Shown: positions 49,896 to 52,276 of the stretch, piece by piece | Layout: each line of letters begins with the position of its first letter | How positions within the stretch are numbered: position 1 is the stretch's first letter | DNA from: Paenibacillus sp. BJ-4 | GTDB taxonomy: Bacteria > Bacillota > Bacilli > Paenibacillales > Paenibacillaceae | Direction: 5' to 3' | DNA length: 52,276 nucleotides | Assembly: GCF_020404765.1 (NCBI RefSeq) | Contig: NZ_JAIVEM010000040.1 | Location: 1-52,276, forward strand | Program-made: the position numbers and the translations under genes | Notes under the pieces: generated by a model | Seen by the model: only the letters and a program-made list of their open reading frames with translations | Databases searched by the model: none | Told to the model about the DNA's origin: nothing

Positions 49896-51012
49896 TTTCG
49901 TTCATCCCCAATTTGAATTTTAAGGTTCCAACGATACTCTTATATCTCGGCAGTTCTGCCAAAGCAGCAAATGCTGGATTTTCTACAATACCTTGTACCA
50001 TGCTTGCTTTGACAGTCTCTTCATTTCGAACGGTCTTTGATTCTAGCTTGAATTCCTTGAGCCAGTCGTCAATGACATCAAAATAAGAATCACCATGCAA
50101 GTCATATAGAGAAAAATCTAAAGTACAAATAGACAAATACTTTTGCAACATATCCAGGGCGGTTTCGTGATTACCCTGCATGCAATACACCTGTGCAGCC
50201 GTATAGTATACCTTTACCATCGTATTGGGATGTAGCTCCTCTAGGTCATAAGCATCTGCAAGAGCAAAAGTGCGTTGCAAGATTTCCTCTGTTTTTTCTA
50301 CCTTTGACGCATTTAGGAGTAGATAAGACGGTACTCCTGAAGCCAGTAATAACAAGTGCTGATACATACTAATCTGCATGACTTCATTGGCCTTTTTCAC
50401 GTTTCCCATCATTTGATACGCCTGTGCTACCATTTCATCGACCGGAGAATGTGGACGGATGGTTTCACCAAGTAAATCCAAGACCTCCTGCGGTTTTTTT
50501 AACATAAGATAACAGGTAGCTTCCAATGATACTGCATCTTTGGTAAGCGAAACATCCTCACTTTCTGTTTTCACCCGAATACATAGGCTGACTGATTCTT
50601 CAAGCATTTTTTTCCGTTTTTCCGGGTCTGCCGCCAGCATATGATGATTGGTAAGCAATAACGCCATCTGAAGCAGCAGAGGAAAACAGGAATAATATTT
50701 TTTTATGATCCTACCGCACTCTGTAATCACTTCATCAAAGGGCTTTTCAGTAAAATCAGAGGCAAGTCTGTGATACAACTTTTTAATATCTTCCTCTGTC
50801 ATTTGAGGCGCATATCCTATTAATTCATCGATGCTAATATTAAAATATGCCGCCAATTGAGGAAGAAAGGTAATATCCGGATAGCTCTGTCCTGTTTCCC
50901 ATTTTGAAACAGACGCTTTTGTAACACCGATATATGCTGCCAGCTCATCCTGCGTAATCCCTTTTTCTCTGCGCTTTACAATAAGTGTTTTCGCAGTATT
51001 GATTTCTTTCAT
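49879..51012 (-). CDS. XRE-family regulator with long TPR-like C-terminus
   Basis: A 377-residue protein. N-terminal helix-turn-helix (ITQDELAAYIGVTKASVSKW, residues 18-37) followed by about 300 residues of helical, TPR-like repeats. The layout resembles peptide-sensing regulators (PlcR, Rgg, RRNPP). GGAGGTGATAAA precedes ATG 51012; the longer frame from 51054 begins before it. Co-transcribed with the CPBP protease. A peptide ligand is inference. Confidence 0.85.
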   Translation of the reverse strand: MKEINTAKTLIVKRREKGITQDELAAYIGVTKASVSKWETGQSYPDITFLPQLAAYFNISIDELIGYAPQMTEEDIKKLYHRLASDFTEKPFDEVITECGRIIKKYYSCFPLLLQMALLLTNHHMLAADPEKRKKMLEESVSLCIRVKTESEDVSLTKDAVSLEATCYLMLKKPQEVLDLLGETIRPHSPVDEMVAQAYQMMGNVKKANEVMQISMYQHLLLLASGVPSYLLLNASKVEKTEEILQRTFALADAYDLEELHPNTMVKVYYTAAQVYCMQGNHETALDMLQKYLSICTLDFSLYDLHGDSYFDVIDDWLKEFKLESKTVRNEETVKASMVQGIVENPAFAALAELPRYKSIVGTLKFKLGMNENEKHL

Positions 51013-51054
51013 TTTATCACCTCCGTTATAATTATACGGATTATGGCCACACAA

Positions 51055-51404
51055 ACTATGGATTTAAAGTTTATTTCCATTGATAAAATCAACCACAGAG
51101 AAACTCAAAATCATTTTCTGAATTCAGGATTTTGCAAAATTTGATTCCAGTCGCTCCAAAGTGCAATATATAGACGAACTAGACCATTTCGATCTATATA
51201 TTGTTTATTGGAAGTCGCTTGTTGGATTTTTGCAAAATCCTCAATTACAATCATATCGTAATGGGTGACAATTCAGCGTATTACTAACTAGGATAAGAAG
51301 AAGTATCTTGTTACCAAAAAAAATGACATAAGATAAGCCCTCAAACAAGGCCCTCCAATGTCATTGATCCAGAATCTTTTACTAAGCATGATCTGATACT
51401 TTTG
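51055..51404. other. 350-base gap holding a long imperfect inverted repeat
   Basis: The -10 TATAAT for the XRE gene lies near 51035. The notable item is the repeat at 51126-51241, described separately. No coding frame is supported. Confidence 0.6.
51126..51241. repeat. 116-base inverted repeat, MITE-like or structured RNA
   Basis: Outer arms AGGATTTTGCAAAA and TTTTGCAAAATCCT are perfect (51126-51139, 51228-51241). Inner arms CAATATATAGA and TCTATATATTG are perfect (51164-51174, 51193-51203). The stretches between pair imperfectly. A tiny non-autonomous element or a structured transcript are both possible. Confidence 0.65.
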
Positions 51405-51617
51405 CTACCTCTCAGCAGCATGAGCAATTCCTTGATAGCGATGAGCAAGGGCTTGGTGATAATACTCTTGTTCGGCAAACTGAAAAAACAACACTGGATT
51501 GTTCGCATTAGCCATTTTCATCCGTTCGAAATGCTCCGCCTTTACAAAGTTTTCATCGGCGAGTTGATTAGGATCGTTAGACGTGTTCATATCACGATAA
51601 AAAGTTGTATTGTACAA
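51405..51617 (-). CDS. Small hypothetical protein, TTG start
   Basis: 70 residues from TTG 51615-51617, which has AGGGAG eight bases upstream; a GTG at 51626 sits too close to that site. Sequence is polar and rich in Asn, Glu and His (HFERMKMANANNP), with no membrane segment. Unknown function. Whether it is expressed cannot be told from sequence; the ribosome site and even composition speak for it. Confidence 0.5.
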   Translation of the reverse strand: MYNTTFYRDMNTSNDPNQLADENFVKAEHFERMKMANANNPVLFFQFAEQEYYHQALAHRYQGIAHAAER

Positions 51618-51801
51618 ACTAAGCACTCCCTGTCTAGTTTTGATGTGTAGTTAATAGTACTCCTGGATTCCTCCAGAAACACCCTTGATAAAAATGACCT
51701 TTCCCAAGGCGAATTACCTTGTTTTGCGAAGTATGTTTATTTTATGAAATTCCCTCATCGATATTGTATAATAATTGTAAATACAGTGAGAGGAGAAAAC
51801 G

Positions 51802-52164
51802 ATGCTAAAAAATCCTTATTATTTAACTTTTGTTCTTTTGATATGGCTCACAGCTAGTCTAGCTTTACGAATTTCATATGATATTCCGAATCCTCTTTAT
51901 AACTGGTTGTTAGTATCATTAATAATTCGTTTAATTATACGTGCTATTCATGCAACATATCAGAAAAATGACAAGACCAATAGGATAACTGATGTGATTG
52001 TGGAACTATTTATGCTTGTCATTTCATTAGGAGTTATCATATCCGTATTTTTATCTAACGATTTTTCATGGTCAGATAAATTAATTTTTCTGATTGTAGA
52101 GCTATATTTACTTATTGGTGTTTGCGTAAATTTCATCAAGTTTAGAAAAAAAGGGCGGAATTGA
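51802..52164 (+). CDS. Small four-helix membrane protein, unknown function
   Basis: 120 residues, four hydrophobic segments, basic C-terminus (KFRKKGRN). GAGAGGAG precedes the ATG. Not recognised. Its 3' end overlaps a hairpin (GGGCGGA/TCCGCCC, 52153-52171) that lacks its T-run because the next IS begins there. Confidence 0.72.
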   Translation: MLKNPYYLTFVLLIWLTASLALRISYDIPNPLYNWLLVSLIIRLIIRAIHATYQKNDKTNRITDVIVELFMLVISLGVIISVFLSNDFSWSDKLIFLIVELYLLIGVCVNFIKFRKKGRN

Positions 52165-52171
52165 TCCGCCC
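52153..52171 (+). terminator. Hairpin of a terminator truncated by an IS
   Basis: GGGCGGA and TCCGCCC pair perfectly across ATTGA, preceded by AAAAAAA. The T-run expected on the right is replaced by the IS1182 end at 52173. Confidence 0.5.
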
Positions 52172-52172
52172 C

Positions 52173-52276
52173 CAGATTGTCGAGAAACCCCGTCTTTTTG
52201 AGACGCGGGTTCTTTTTCTTTACATAATAATGGTCTGGTATCTGGGAGAAACGGGGTGTTACCCCTGTTTCTCCAG
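52173..52276. mobile_element. IS1182-family element, second copy (partial, window edge)
   Basis: CAGATTGTCGAGAAACCCCG onward follows 46189-46291 almost base for base, with only a few differences, including the transposase stop (52259-52261) and LEKQG. Same orientation as the first copy. The rest lies outside the window. Confidence 0.9.
52259..52276 (-). CDS. IS1182-family transposase, last codons (partial)
   Basis: Only LEKQG and the stop are visible. It matches the end of the first copy's transposase. Whether this copy is intact cannot be judged here. Confidence 0.75.
   Translation of the reverse strand: MEKQG

Overview
This 52 kb window looks like a chromosomal piece of a Paenibacillus-type Firmicute (P. 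polymyxa group is my best guess). The reasons are strong purine-rich Shine-Dalgarno sites, moderate GC, and the combination of glycine and TPP riboswitches, a LicT/BglP beta-glucoside system, ywkAB-like malate genes and many short-spaced operons. The species call is inference from gene content; no 16S or other marker gene is present. I saw no tRNA, rRNA, CRISPR array or phage module.

Layout. 1-104 is the right end of an IS3-family element. 218-1345 is a membrane acyltransferase. 1433-7420 (minus) is a biotin-independent malonate decarboxylase operon in the order mdcH-mdcA-mdcB-mdcC-mdcDE(fused)-mdcG, with a divergent LysR regulator (7549-8421). 8577-11619 is a sugar ABC importer without its ATPase. 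11730-13145 (minus) is a sodium:glycine/alanine symporter under a tandem glycine riboswitch. 13577-16069 (minus) holds a 6-phospho-beta-glucosidase and a Gfo/Idh/MocA oxidoreductase, divergent from a LacI regulator (16341-17312). 17545-20478 holds licT and bglP, each behind an RAT/terminator leader, followed by a membrane-anchored thioredoxin-like protein.

21325-35428 is a surface-polysaccharide region: ManC, an OmpR-type response regulator, a 1475-residue membrane protein, a histidine kinase, a small degenerate-receiver-like protein, a stand-alone receiver protein, three glycosyltransferases and a Wzx-like flippase. One glycosyltransferase carries an N-terminal receiver-like domain. This mixing of signalling and sugar-transfer parts is the most unusual feature of the window and the best candidate for an undescribed system.

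35838-38584 holds malic enzyme plus an AEC-family carrier. 38696-42021 is a TPP-riboswitch-controlled thiamin salvage operon (tenA-thiM-thiD-thiE). 42197-46169 holds an MFS transporter, an Lrp regulator, a beta-lactamase-fold serine hydrolase and a lipoprotein. 46189-47727 is a decayed IS1182-family element. 47757-52164 holds an MFS transporter, a CPBP membrane protease, an XRE-type regulator with a long helical C-terminus and two small proteins. A second copy of the same IS, in the same orientation, begins at 52173 and runs off the window.

How the genes work together. Malonate is activated on the MdcC carrier by MdcA and decarboxylated by MdcDE; MdcB, MdcG and MdcH build and prime the carrier. 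The beta-glucoside genes import sugar through BglP and cleave the 6-phosphate product with the GH1 enzyme. The thi genes recycle thiazole and pyrimidine into thiamin phosphate. The polysaccharide genes appear to make GDP-mannose and assemble and export a mannose-containing glycan under local two-component-like control.
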